Assembly (NCBI GenBank): GCA_905181745.1
Contig: CAJIYV010000163.1
Location: 1 to 33,582 of the forward strand
Length of the DNA stretch: 33,582 nucleotides
Direction: 5' to 3'
Source: an uncultured Actinomycetes bacterium
Lineage (GTDB): Bacteria; Actinomycetota; Actinomycetes; S36-B12
In this document: one piece after another, positions 16,050-24,143 of the stretch
Numbering within the stretch: position 1 is the first letter of the stretch
How the letters are laid out: every line of letters starts with the position of its first letter
The notes under the pieces: model-generated
What the model was told of the DNA's origin: nothing
Databases searched by the model: none
What the model saw: only the letters and a program-made list of their open reading frames with translations
Made by a program: the position numbers and the translations under genes

Positions 16050-17581
16050 CAGAGCACTTTCCCTTTCAGTAATTCAACAAGTCGGTCCACCTGCTCTGTT
16101 GCATCGTGACCGGACGCTTTGGCGATCCCCGCGACCTCAACCTTAACCCGGCTCCCCGATATGCGCCCGGGAACCTCACCGACCTTGACCCAGATTCGAC
16201 GACGTTGGACAAACAGACTCATGCTCAGTCCAGCAATTGCCAGGATTGCCGCAATCAAAGCCAATTCCTTGCCCGGGTCGTAGGCGAGCTGAAATGAGGC
16301 CCAGCGCTCATAACCGGTGAATTCGATGCTTCCCGCGCCTTCGGGCAACTTCCAGGTCTGCCCAATCCGCAACGGATCGATTCCTAGCTGGGTCATGCCT
16401 TCAACGTTGAGGGTGTAAATACTCTGCGGAACACCGTCATCTAAACCAAGATCACCCGCCCAGGCCCCGAAAAAAATAGAAATGTCGTCGGGCGCCGGGA
16501 AAGTCGAGTGTGGTCCGCGGATTTCGTCAACTGCCGTAGTTGGTAGGAAGAGTCCGCGAAAACCCAGCTGCGGATCTGCATCAGGAACTTTGATTACCCC
16601 TGTTGACGTGAAATTGCCGTCTTGTGGCAGAAATACGACCGCGTCGTCGAGAACTACTACACCCTGTGAATCGCGCACGATTAGCTTCGGTGCATAACCG
16701 TGTCCCACCAAAAAGACCTTTGCTGAATCAATTACTAACGGCTGATTAACTTCGACCAAATGCGTAGTTGACCCTGGCTCACCCGGCTGATCCACGACCA
16801 TGTTTGCTTCAAAAAGCCTTGGTGCCCCTGACTGAGCATTTCCGCGTTCGAATTCAACATTAAAACTCTCAAGAGTGAAAGAAAACTCGGGAAGGTTATC
16901 TGCCGAGGAAAGTTTTCCACCACCCCAAGCGTCGTACTGGGTCAAGGTATTGGAGAAACCTTCACCCTCACGAACGATGACATTGCCGCGCCAACCGAAG
17001 AGTCCCCCGATCGCAACCCCAACTAAAATCAGGATGAGCGAGAAATGGAAAACCAAATTGCCGGTTTCACGCAGGTACCCCTTTTCGGCTGCAACCCAGT
17101 GACCGCCGTGTGTGTCGTGACCCACCACAGTACGCCAGCGTTCCTTTTTGAGAATTGCGCATGCGCCGGCAATGATCACTTCGGGCTCACCCGCAAATTC
17201 AAATTCACCTCCACCAAATCGGGAGAGATTCTTGGGTGCAGACGGCGGCGGCCTACGCATCGCTTTCCAATGCAGCCCAAGCCTGGGTAGGACACACCCA
17301 ATCAGGGAAATGAACAGTAAAATGTACACGGCCGAGTACCACGGCGATCCGAACACGTCAAAGAGCCCCACTGAATCAAAAATTGGCCCGAGCGTTGGGT
17401 TGTCTGTGATCCACTGCTCAACCAAGATTGGGTTGGTGCCTCTCTGAGGCAAAATTGAACCGGGAATACTCGCAAGAGCAAGTAAGAACAGCAAAATCAG
17501 TGCTGTTTTCATGCTCGTGAGTTGCCGCCACAGCCACCGAAGAAACCCGCGCTGTGAAAGTGGAGGTAATTGAGCGCTCAC
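16049..17581 (-). CDS. resB: Cytochrome c biogenesis protein ResB (Ccs1)
   Basis: This is the partner of CcsB in the System II synthetase that ligates heme to apocytochrome c outside the membrane. It has 510 residues. Three N-terminal helices (about residues 25-45, 82-103 and 172-195) precede a large extracytoplasmic domain, with a last helix near residue 435-455 before a cytoplasmic tail. The RWLWRQLTSMKTALILLFLLAL opening and GSILPQRGTNP are typical of ResB, as is the ETGNLVFHFSLILILVGVAIG helix with a conserved His. The start is GTG at 17581, overlapping the ccdA stop by one base (TAGTG). Confidence 0.95.
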   Translation of the reverse strand: MSAQLPPLSQRGFLRWLWRQLTSMKTALILLFLLALASIPGSILPQRGTNPILVEQWITDNPTLGPIFDSVGLFDVFGSPWYSAVYILLFISLIGCVLPRLGLHWKAMRRPPPSAPKNLSRFGGGEFEFAGEPEVIIAGACAILKKERWRTVVGHDTHGGHWVAAEKGYLRETGNLVFHFSLILILVGVAIGGLFGWRGNVIVREGEGFSNTLTQYDAWGGGKLSSADNLPEFSFTLESFNVEFERGNAQSGAPRLFEANMVVDQPGEPGSTTHLVEVNQPLVIDSAKVFLVGHGYAPKLIVRDSQGVVVLDDAVVFLPQDGNFTSTGVIKVPDADPQLGFRGLFLPTTAVDEIRGPHSTFPAPDDISIFFGAWAGDLGLDDGVPQSIYTLNVEGMTQLGIDPLRIGQTWKLPEGAGSIEFTGYERWASFQLAYDPGKELALIAAILAIAGLSMSLFVQRRRIWVKVGEVPGRISGSRVKVEVAGIAKASGHDATEQVDRLVELLKGKVL

Positions 17582-18324
17582 TACATCACCGTCTCAAACC
17601 CTGGTAACGTCACTCGAAGCCAAATGGTGAATTCGGCCCACCCTCCCGTGATCAGGAGTAATCCCACAATCACCAACAAGATGCCACCGATTCGCATAAT
17701 GGCAAGATTATGCGTCCGCAAAAAATTCAATGCTCGTGCAGTCCGTGAGAAGAATAAACCTAGCAGGATAAAGGGCAGACCCAATCCTAGCGAATAGACC
17801 AGGGACAGGAGCGCACCTCGGGCCGCACTTGCTTCGGTAAATGCCAGGCTTTGCACGGCTGCAAGTGTGGGCCCGATACATGGTGTCCAACCAATTCCAA
17901 ATGCTATGCCCAGAATTGGAGCACCCGCAATACCCCACCTGGGAATATGGTGAAAGCGATATTCTCGTTGTAAGCCCGGGATCAGACCCATGAAGGCGAG
18001 ACCCATCACAACCACCAGGACTCCAAGAACTCGATTGATCCAATCCGAGTACTCCAACAGGAGCGAACCGAAACCACCAAATAGGGCGCCATAGGAAACA
18101 AAAACCACACTAAAACCGAGTACAAAAAGACTGCTTCCCAACAGTACGCGCCCTTTTCGCCCTTGGGTGAGTTCGGCGCCTGTCAATCCGGTGATATAAC
18201 TGATGTACCCGGGAGCAAGGGGAAGTACGCACGGGCTCAGAAACGCCAGAATCCCTGCCGCAAATGCAATGGGCATTGCAAAGATTAATGAGCCGCTAGT
18301 GACGATCGGCCCTATGTTATCCAT
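17581..18324 (-). CDS. ccdA: Thiol-disulfide interchange protein CcdA
   Basis: This membrane protein carries reducing equivalents from cytoplasmic thioredoxin to ResA, keeping apocytochrome c cysteines reduced. It has 247 residues from the ATG at 18324, with about six transmembrane helices. The two redox cysteines are in FLSPCVLPLAPGYISY (helix 1) and GIGWTPCIGPTLAAV (helix 4), matching the DsbD/CcdA family. The ATG at 18324 overlaps the resA stop by eight bases and follows GGA about nine bases upstream. A GTG at 18345 would add seven residues. The context between resA and resB fits its role. Confidence 0.95.
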   Translation of the reverse strand: MDNIGPIVTSGSLIFAMPIAFAAGILAFLSPCVLPLAPGYISYITGLTGAELTQGRKGRVLLGSSLFVLGFSVVFVSYGALFGGFGSLLLEYSDWINRVLGVLVVVMGLAFMGLIPGLQREYRFHHIPRWGIAGAPILGIAFGIGWTPCIGPTLAAVQSLAFTEASAARGALLSLVYSLGLGLPFILLGLFFSRTARALNFLRTHNLAIMRIGGILLVIVGLLLITGGWAEFTIWLRVTLPGFETVM

Positions 18325-18898
18325 TTGGCGTTCCAGATTCTTCACGCAGCGGCTCGATCATGGCCCGCAGCGTTGCCGCTGTCACCACTCCCAATGCACG
18401 AGCGGCAACCCTTCCTTTTTGGTCGATCACGATCGTTGACGGAATCGCTTGTGGGGGAAGTGAATCATTGAATAGCAACTGAACTCGTCCGTCCGTGTCA
18501 ACCAATGACGGGTAGGTGACATCGAATTTTCTGATGAAAGCTCGCGCGGCAGCATTTGAGTCTCGTGTGTTTAATCCAATGAATTGCACGCCTTGATTCT
18601 CAAATTGTTTTGCGACTTCTTCCAGCGCACCTGCCTCAGCTCGACATGGGGCGCACCAAGAAGCCCACACATTGAGTACCACAATCTGACCGGCGAAATC
18701 AACTAGCTCTAAGGTATTTCCCGCGAGATCGACACCGGACGCATTTGGTGCAACTTGACGCTGATCAGGTGGCAGGATTGTGATGGAACCATCACCGGAA
18801 ACAAAACCTGCATCTGTTGCCGGGTCAGTTGAACAGCCGGTAAGGGTAAGTGCGAATACAACAAATATTGCCGAGGTTGCCCGAGTTAGCGCACGCAT
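18317..18898 (-). CDS. resA: ResA/TlpA-type thioredoxin lipoprotein
   Basis: This is an extracytoplasmic thioredoxin that probably reduces apocytochrome c disulfides before heme attachment, being recharged by CcdA. It has 193 residues. The N-terminus is a lipoprotein signal peptide with lipobox LTGC near residue 22, so it should be membrane-anchored. The active site is WASWCAPCR near residue 82, and the cis-Pro segment AIPSTIVID follows in the TlpA/AhpC-TSA-like fold. The ATG at 18898 comes nine bases after the stop of the phosphoglycerate-mutase-like gene. The gene order resA-ccdA-resB-ccsB is a complete System II set. Confidence 0.94.
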   Translation of the reverse strand: MRALTRATSAIFVVFALTLTGCSTDPATDAGFVSGDGSITILPPDQRQVAPNASGVDLAGNTLELVDFAGQIVVLNVWASWCAPCRAEAGALEEVAKQFENQGVQFIGLNTRDSNAAARAFIRKFDVTYPSLVDTDGRVQLLFNDSLPPQAIPSTIVIDQKGRVAARALGVVTAATLRAMIEPLREESGTPNG

Positions 18899-18907
18899 AT
18901 GTAAATG

Positions 18908-19558
18908 CTAAGCGCCAGCGACCTTGCTGGCCATTTCAAGTAGGTCCCTCGACGGCTCTGAATAAGTAATCGCAACCAACCCCTCGTCGTCGAAAGTCAA
19001 AGAAGTCACAGATGCCAAGGTGCATTGACGCGAACGCGGGTCATGCCACAACCTACGGTTCTCCGCAGCAAGCCGAGCAATCCAAATTGGTAGCTGATGG
19101 CTCACAAGAACCGCCTCGCGGCCTTTAGCCTGCAAACGCGCCGACTCAATTGCTGCGCTCATTCGAGTAGCCACAATGTCGTAGGGCTCACCCCATGACG
19201 GCTTGAAGGGGTTCCACAGGTGGCGCCAGGTCTTGGGCTGCTTAAGAACTCCGTCGCCAACACTCACCCGCTTGCCTTCGAAAATATTTTCGGCTTCGAT
19301 CAAGTCTGAATTGGTGACGATCTCGACTCCATGATTTTTTGCGATCGGTTCCGCGGTTTGTTGGGCGCGCTCCATCGGCGAGGAAATAACCGTGGCTATA
19401 TCGCGATTGGCCAGTGCGCTGGCAGCACGATCAGCCATCTTAAGACCAAGATCGCTGAGGAAGTAGCCCGGAAGCCGACCGTAGAGGACTCCCTGCGGGT
19501 TGTATACCTCACCATGGCGCAGCAAGTGGACAGTCGTGTGACCCGATACCGACGTCAT
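18908..19558 (-). CDS. Histidine phosphatase (phosphoglycerate mutase-like)
   Basis: A branch 1 histidine phosphatase superfamily enzyme of 216 residues. The catalytic phosphohistidine is in HLLRHGEVYNP near residue 14. Supporting residues are the Arg in SSPMERAQQTAEP, a Glu in IEAENIFEG, and the second His in VLVSHQLPIW. The substrate is unknown: phosphoglycerate mutase activity cannot be claimed, since many relatives are broad phosphatases. A homologue sits just before the ResA-like gene in Mycobacterium tuberculosis (Rv0525-Rv0526). The ATG at 19558 lies six bases after the hemD stop. Confidence 0.9.
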   Translation of the reverse strand: MTSVSGHTTVHLLRHGEVYNPQGVLYGRLPGYFLSDLGLKMADRAASALANRDIATVISSPMERAQQTAEPIAKNHGVEIVTNSDLIEAENIFEGKRVSVGDGVLKQPKTWRHLWNPFKPSWGEPYDIVATRMSAAIESARLQAKGREAVLVSHQLPIWIARLAAENRRLWHDPRSRQCTLASVTSLTFDDEGLVAITYSEPSRDLLEMASKVAGA

Positions 19559-19564
19559 GATGGC

Positions 19565-21349
19565 CTACTTCGTGCTCTTGCGCCGCGCGACCGGCCTGCG
19601 ACGACTTGGCCGCCAGGACACTTCACCACTTTCAAGTGCAGCGTCGCGCAAGCTTTCGGCATGAACGGAGAGTGCATCGACCAAGGCAAGTGGCGTATTG
19701 ACTTCAGCAAGGACATCCACCCGAAGGCCGTGTTCTGCTGCCGTCTTCGCGGTCTGTGGGCCAATGCAGGCAACAACCGTTGTCGCATGCGGTTTACCGG
19801 CGATTCCCACCAGATTTCGAACTGTGCTGCTCGAAGTAAACAGCACCGCATCAAAGCCACCGGTCTTGATAGCTTCGCGGGTGTGAGCGGGTGGCGGTGC
19901 TGCGCGAACAGTTCGAAATGCCGTGATGTCTTCAACTTCCCAGCCCAGTTCAATTAAGCCTGCGACTAAAGTGTCGGTTGAAATATCGGCTCGAGGAAGG
20001 AAAATTCGATTGATCGGATCGAGGAGGCTGTCGTACGGTGGCCATTCCTCCATCAACGCCGTGGTGTTTTGATCACCCGGTGGAACCAAATCGGGCTTCA
20101 CTCCAAAATCAATGAGGGCCGCGATCGTTGACGCTCCGACGGCTGCAACCTTCAGCCCAGAGAATGAGCGGGCGTCCAATCCGTATTCCTCGAGTTTCTC
20201 CCGAATCGCTCGTACCGCATTAAGGGAGGTGAAGCCAACCCATGCGTAACGGCCAGAAACCAATCCGTTGACTGCACGATCCATCTGCTGCGGGGTCCGT
20301 GGAGGCTCCACCGAAATTGTTGCTACTTCACTGGGGACTGCACCATGTGATTTGAGAACCTGCATCATTTCGGCAGTGTTGTCTTGGGTGCGTGGAATGA
20401 GTACCCGCCAGCCAACGAGTTCTTTCTTTTCAAACCAGTTGTACTTGTCTCGTTGATCAATTACTTCTCCTACAACCACAAAGCCGGGCCCGGAATCCTT
20501 TGAGTTTTTCAGTAGAGCTCCCACTCCGCCGAGGGTAGATACCGTTGTGCGTTGATCAACTGTCGTACCGTTACGAGTGATCGCGATCGGCGTAGCGAGA
20601 TCGCGCCCTGCTTTTATCAATTTGTCTGCGATTGCGGTCGCTAAATCGCCACCCTTAAGGAAGACGAGGGTCTGACGGGGACTCATTAAAGTTTCCCATT
20701 CAATCCCGGGATCCAGGGCGTCAAGAATTCGCACTTCATGGGACTTTCCGCCCGTCAGGTTAAAGCCTGCGAATGCCGGTATGCCGGTGACTTCGCTAAC
20801 TCCAGGGACAAATTCAAAATTGGCATGTGAACGGCGAAGCACCGAAATCTCGGGGATGAGCGCACCTGAAACCATGGGGTCTCCGAGAACCAAGCGCACA
20901 ACTAATTCCGATTCGCGCGCGAGCTCTAAAACCAACTTGGCCGCTTCTGCTGGCTCAAGTTCCTGTTCATCTTCGCCCACTGCAACGACTACCTTGTCTG
21001 CATTGACATAAGTCGTAGCAATGTGGCTGGCATGTACGTCGGCGACGATCTTGTCTGCCTTTTCCAGTAGGCGAACGGCTCGCATGGTTAACAACTCTGG
21101 GTCACCTGGCCCTGCCGCGATGAAAACGATTGAACCCAGCATTGCCTTTTTGCGCGGTGGGGTTGGCGCAACCTCTACCCCTTCAAGAGCTAAATATTTT
21201 GGTGCGGTTTTTTTTCCAGCAGTTGCTTCCTTGACTGCGAGCTTATTCGGTGTTGTCACTTGGGCTGCCTCTTTTGTTGGTGATGAACTGGTCTTGGCGG
21301 TTTTAGATGTTGGGGTTGTAGGTGTTGGGGATTTCGCATTTGGACTCAC
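19565..21349 (-). CDS. hemD: Uroporphyrinogen-III synthase with N-terminal SUMT-like domain (CobA-HemD fusion)
   Basis: Two domains are visible. Residues ~70-305 resemble uroporphyrinogen-III methyltransferase, opening FIAAGPGDPELLTMRAVRLL. The usual GGDPFVFGRG loop is degenerate (LGDPMVSGALIPE), as in the mycobacterial HemD fusion, so methyltransferase activity is doubtful. Residues ~325-570 are the HemD domain: GWRVLIPRTQ, WVGFTSLNAVRAI and VLFTSSSTVRNL, giving ring closure to uroporphyrinogen III for heme, siroheme or B12. The first ~50 residues are a low-complexity Thr/Ser/Pro/Lys/Ala extension, possibly disordered. The start GTG at 21349 overlaps the rex stop by four bases (GTGA), supporting the long form; an ATG at 21142 would start at the folded part. 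Confidence 0.93.
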   Translation of the reverse strand: MSPNAKSPTPTTPTSKTAKTSSSPTKEAAQVTTPNKLAVKEATAGKKTAPKYLALEGVEVAPTPPRKKAMLGSIVFIAAGPGDPELLTMRAVRLLEKADKIVADVHASHIATTYVNADKVVVAVGEDEQELEPAEAAKLVLELARESELVVRLVLGDPMVSGALIPEISVLRRSHANFEFVPGVSEVTGIPAFAGFNLTGGKSHEVRILDALDPGIEWETLMSPRQTLVFLKGGDLATAIADKLIKAGRDLATPIAITRNGTTVDQRTTVSTLGGVGALLKNSKDSGPGFVVVGEVIDQRDKYNWFEKKELVGWRVLIPRTQDNTAEMMQVLKSHGAVPSEVATISVEPPRTPQQMDRAVNGLVSGRYAWVGFTSLNAVRAIREKLEEYGLDARSFSGLKVAAVGASTIAALIDFGVKPDLVPPGDQNTTALMEEWPPYDSLLDPINRIFLPRADISTDTLVAGLIELGWEVEDITAFRTVRAAPPPAHTREAIKTGGFDAVLFTSSSTVRNLVGIAGKPHATTVVACIGPQTAKTAAEHGLRVDVLAEVNTPLALVDALSVHAESLRDAALESGEVSWRPSRRRPVARRKSTK

Positions 21350-22044
21350 GCGATGTCCACCTGGCTAAGTTCCTGCGGGCTCGGTTCAGAGTCCAACTTT
21401 TGATCATGGAATGCGAGAATTTGTAGTTCGACGGCTAAATCCACTTTTCGCACTTCTACCTCTTGCGACACTTTAAGGAATACTGGTGCAAAGTTGAGAA
21501 TGCTCACGAGTCCCGCTTCGATCATGAGGTCGGCGATTTCCTGGGCCGACTCCGCAGGGGTGGTGATTACCCCGATATTTGCATCCTTTTTCGAGACAAC
21601 TGCCGCTAAATCGCTTATGGGCATGACTGTGAATGATTCCTGGCCGCACAGCAGCGTACTTCCTACCATCTCATGGTCTCGGTCAAAAATTCCCACAATG
21701 TGAAAACCTCGGGCGCCAAATGCGCGGTAGGAAGCCAGTGCTCGACCCAGATTTCCCATTCCGACAATCACAATTCCACGCGACTTGGTCACGCCCAGCT
21801 CACGCGCGATGTGAAAGGTCAGGTAGGAGACGTTATAGCCGACTCCACGCGTTCCAAATGATCCGAGGTGCGAGAGGTCTTTGCGCAGCTTTGCTGAACT
21901 CACCCCACAGGCGGCCGCGAGTTCTTCGCTGGCAATTGTGACAACTCCTTGGGATCCAAAAGTTGACAATACGCGGTGGTAAACGGGCAGCCGGGCAATA
22001 GTTGCCGCCGGGATGCCACCGGGTTTACGGCTGGGAACAGTCAC
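21346..22044 (-). CDS. rex: Redox-sensing transcriptional repressor Rex
   Basis: This dimeric repressor binds DNA when NAD+ dominates and leaves it when NADH rises. It has 232 residues. The N-terminal winged helix (about residues 15-75) includes YHRVLSTFGSQGVVTIASEE and the recognition region SAKLRKDLSHLGSFGTRGVGY, a Rex hallmark. The C-terminal Rossmann domain starts at GIVIVGMGNLGRALA near residue 90. The start is GTG at 22044 with GAGG about nine bases upstream. It leads a run of seven closely packed genes to ccsB. A matching operator lies ahead of nuoA; only a half-site is seen ahead of rex itself. Confidence 0.97.
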   Translation of the reverse strand: MTVPSRKPGGIPAATIARLPVYHRVLSTFGSQGVVTIASEELAAACGVSSAKLRKDLSHLGSFGTRGVGYNVSYLTFHIARELGVTKSRGIVIVGMGNLGRALASYRAFGARGFHIVGIFDRDHEMVGSTLLCGQESFTVMPISDLAAVVSKKDANIGVITTPAESAQEIADLMIEAGLVSILNFAPVFLKVSQEVEVRKVDLAVELQILAFHDQKLDSEPSPQELSQVDIA

Positions 22045-22200
22045 TGTTTTTACCTCGGGTTAAAGGGCACGTGGGGTGCGTGTTCCAGTGTGATTGCGGC
22101 CTTGTGAAGTGGAGCTACCCCTTGGTGCGCCGGTAAGGATCAGCTTCTCGGTGCACTACGAGGTAACGCCCGGAACTCTATTCAATTGCGTAACCAGATA
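22045..22200. other. 156-base gap upstream of rex
   Basis: This gap must carry the promoter of the rex-led run unless transcription continues from the acyl-CoA ligase gene. It contains one Rex half-site (TTGTGAA, 22102-22108) with no matching second half at the right spacing. I could not identify a convincing -35/-10 pair, RNA gene or terminator. Confidence 0.5.
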
Positions 22201-22485
22201 TCAAATATTACCGGACACAATCGTCCGATTATCGAACTGTTGAGCCGAAAGTTTGGTAACCAAACGATCTCGATTGACCCGCCAGAAGTCAAAAGGCTCG
22301 CCATCGACCAAGATCACCGGGATTTTTTCCCAATACAGATCAGCTAAATTTGGGTCCTCGGTTATGGACACGACTCGAAATTCTTGACCGAGTTGTTCAC
22401 ACACTTGGGCTACCACTTCGATTGCCTGCTCACACAAGTGACAATCGGGTTTACCCACTACCGTAACGCGCGGCGATCGGGTCAC
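22201..22485 (-). CDS. Glutaredoxin-like protein (DUF836 type)
   Basis: A 94-residue thioredoxin-fold protein. The opening VTVVGKPDCHLCEQAIEVV places a C-x2-C redox pair (CHLC) near residue 15, and EKIPVILVDGEPF supplies the cis-Pro loop. A disulfide oxidoreductase role is inferred; the partner is unknown. The start is GTG at 22485, overlapping the acyl-CoA ligase stop by four bases (GTGA). A glutaredoxin-like gene also sits just ahead of the heme genes in Mycobacterium tuberculosis (Rv0508 before hemA), so the link to rex/hemD here looks old while the link to the ligase is less expected. Confidence 0.88.
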   Translation of the reverse strand: MTRSPRVTVVGKPDCHLCEQAIEVVAQVCEQLGQEFRVVSITEDPNLADLYWEKIPVILVDGEPFDFWRVNRDRLVTKLSAQQFDNRTIVSGNI

Positions 22486-24086
22486 ACTTGCTCAATCATT
22501 TCGCCGTACACCTCACGCAAACGACCTTTGGCAATTTTCCCAGTTGCAGAACGCGGTAAGTTCCGAACAATCAGGATCTGAGTGGGGCATTTGAATCGTG
22601 CAAGTGATTTGGCAACAGCTTCGGAGATGAATTCCACTGTGGCCCCAGATCCCGGTGCCAACACGACAAGCGCGCTCACCCCCTCACCCGTTTCGGCGTC
22701 AGGCCGACCCAGAACCGCGGCCTCCGCAATATCGTCGAGTTCTTCAAGGGCCACTTCAACCTCGCGCGGGAAAACATTGAAGCCGTTGACAATTATCAAC
22801 TCACGTCGCCGATCAACCAAATGCAACGCACCGGTTTCATCTTGGTAACCAATATCTCCCGTGCCAAACCAACCTTGGGAGTCGGGTCCGCCATCGCGGT
22901 CAGGCCAGTAACCCAGGAAAACTCCTGGGCCCTTTACCCAGATCTCCCCCGGATCACCAAATTCAGAATCTTCTCCCGAGTCCGCCACAATTCGAATAGC
23001 TGTTCCGGAAATTGGTAAACCCACGCAACCTGATCGAGCCCGAGAATCAACGACCGTTGACGCAATGACCGGAGAAGTTTCTGTCATGCCATAACCCTCA
23101 AAAATGCGCATGCCAGTGAGCTCCTCAAAACGATTGAAAACTTCCACTGGCAAAGGAGCTCCTCCGCTGGAAAGCAATCGGATCGGGCGCATTGCAGTCG
23201 CTACGAAGGGAACTCGCGACCACATCAGGTACATTGCCGGAGCGCCAGCGACCGTTGTGACATGTTCGCGAGAAATCACGTTCAAGGAGTCAACAGCATC
23301 AAAGCGGTCAAGAATGACTACCGATGCACCGGCTGCAATTGCCATTGTCAGAACCGTGTTCAACCCATACACGTGAAATAGCGGCAAGACGGCGAGCACC
23401 GTGTCTTCAGCACTCACAATTGGTGGGTTACGTAAGTCCAGCAAGGCGGAAACGTTGCTTACCAAATTGGCATGGGTGAGCATGACCCCTTTTGGGTTTC
23501 CGTCAGAAGCCGAAGTGAACAGAAGTAAGCCAAGATCGTCGGGTGCAATTTGCGGGAAGCCAATTTGGAAGTCAGATTTGCGAGTCAAGTTCCGGATCGA
23601 ATCCTTGACCAATTTCCGAATTGACTCACGAGCCGAAGTTATCTCTTCGCACAACATTGCTGGACAAGAATCCGGAACTGAGCCCGCCCCCAGCTCTGCA
23701 CATTTAGCAGACACCAATAGCATCTTGGCTTGCGATAACTCAAGGATTTCCGTGATCTCCAAAGACGTGTAATTAGGATTCAACGGGATGGGAACCATTC
23801 CGGCTCGAACAATGCCGAAATAGGAAACTGCGAACTCAATTGAGTTCTCCATCAAGATAGCAACGCGATCTCCACTGCGCGAAGGGTTTAGCCCCCCCTC
23901 TAGTAGCGCAGCTGCCGTCGCGCTCACTCGAGAATCCAAAGCAGAGTAGGAAATGCGCTCACCGGATTCCACTTCAATTAAGGCAATTCGTTCTGGATCA
24001 TTCAGTGCCGAGTTTCGCAAGAAGTCAGCAACGGTCACCACGCGATTAACCGTCACAGTTTCGCGATCTGAATTTACCGAGTCCAC
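22482..24086 (-). CDS. Acyl-CoA ligase / long-chain fatty acid-CoA ligase-like (AMP-forming)
   Basis: An adenylate-forming enzyme that probably activates a carboxylic acid, perhaps a fatty acid, to its CoA ester. The substrate cannot be told. It has 534 residues from the GTG at 24086. Motifs are FEGYGMTETSPVIAS (A5), GWFGTGDIGYQDETG (A7), DRRRELIIVNGFNVFPREVE (A8) and RSATGKIAKGRLRE with the A10 Lys. The P-loop is odd: LLFTSASDGNPKGVMLTH, where SGTTG is usual (here SASDG). The GTG at 24086 is favoured by a -10-like CAAACT (24093-24098) six bases upstream; ATG at 24104 and GTG at 24122 are alternatives. It is divergent from the HAD gene. Confidence 0.9.
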   Translation of the reverse strand: MDSVNSDRETVTVNRVVTVADFLRNSALNDPERIALIEVESGERISYSALDSRVSATAAALLEGGLNPSRSGDRVAILMENSIEFAVSYFGIVRAGMVPIPLNPNYTSLEITEILELSQAKMLLVSAKCAELGAGSVPDSCPAMLCEEITSARESIRKLVKDSIRNLTRKSDFQIGFPQIAPDDLGLLLFTSASDGNPKGVMLTHANLVSNVSALLDLRNPPIVSAEDTVLAVLPLFHVYGLNTVLTMAIAAGASVVILDRFDAVDSLNVISREHVTTVAGAPAMYLMWSRVPFVATAMRPIRLLSSGGAPLPVEVFNRFEELTGMRIFEGYGMTETSPVIASTVVDSRARSGCVGLPISGTAIRIVADSGEDSEFGDPGEIWVKGPGVFLGYWPDRDGGPDSQGWFGTGDIGYQDETGALHLVDRRRELIIVNGFNVFPREVEVALEELDDIAEAAVLGRPDAETGEGVSALVVLAPGSGATVEFISEAVAKSLARFKCPTQILIVRNLPRSATGKIAKGRLREVYGEMIEQV

Positions 24087-24130
24087 ACCCCGAGTTTGCC
24101 ACATCAGCGGATCTGGGAACACCCGGTGAG

Positions 24131-24136
24131 TACTCT
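24131..24136 (+). promoter_or_regulatory. -10 box for leaderless HAD-IB gene
   Basis: TACTCT ends seven bases before the GTG at 24144, with no Shine-Dalgarno sequence between. Confidence 0.55.
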
Positions 24137-24143
24137 TTGATCT

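Noticed and set aside
22102..22108. TTGTGAA ahead of rex as an autoregulatory Rex operator
   Set aside because: Only one half-site is present; the base pattern four bases on (AGCTACC) matches the second half at one of seven positions.
22045..22200. tRNA or riboswitch upstream of rex
   Set aside because: No T-loop sequence, cloverleaf arms or known riboswitch core could be recognised.
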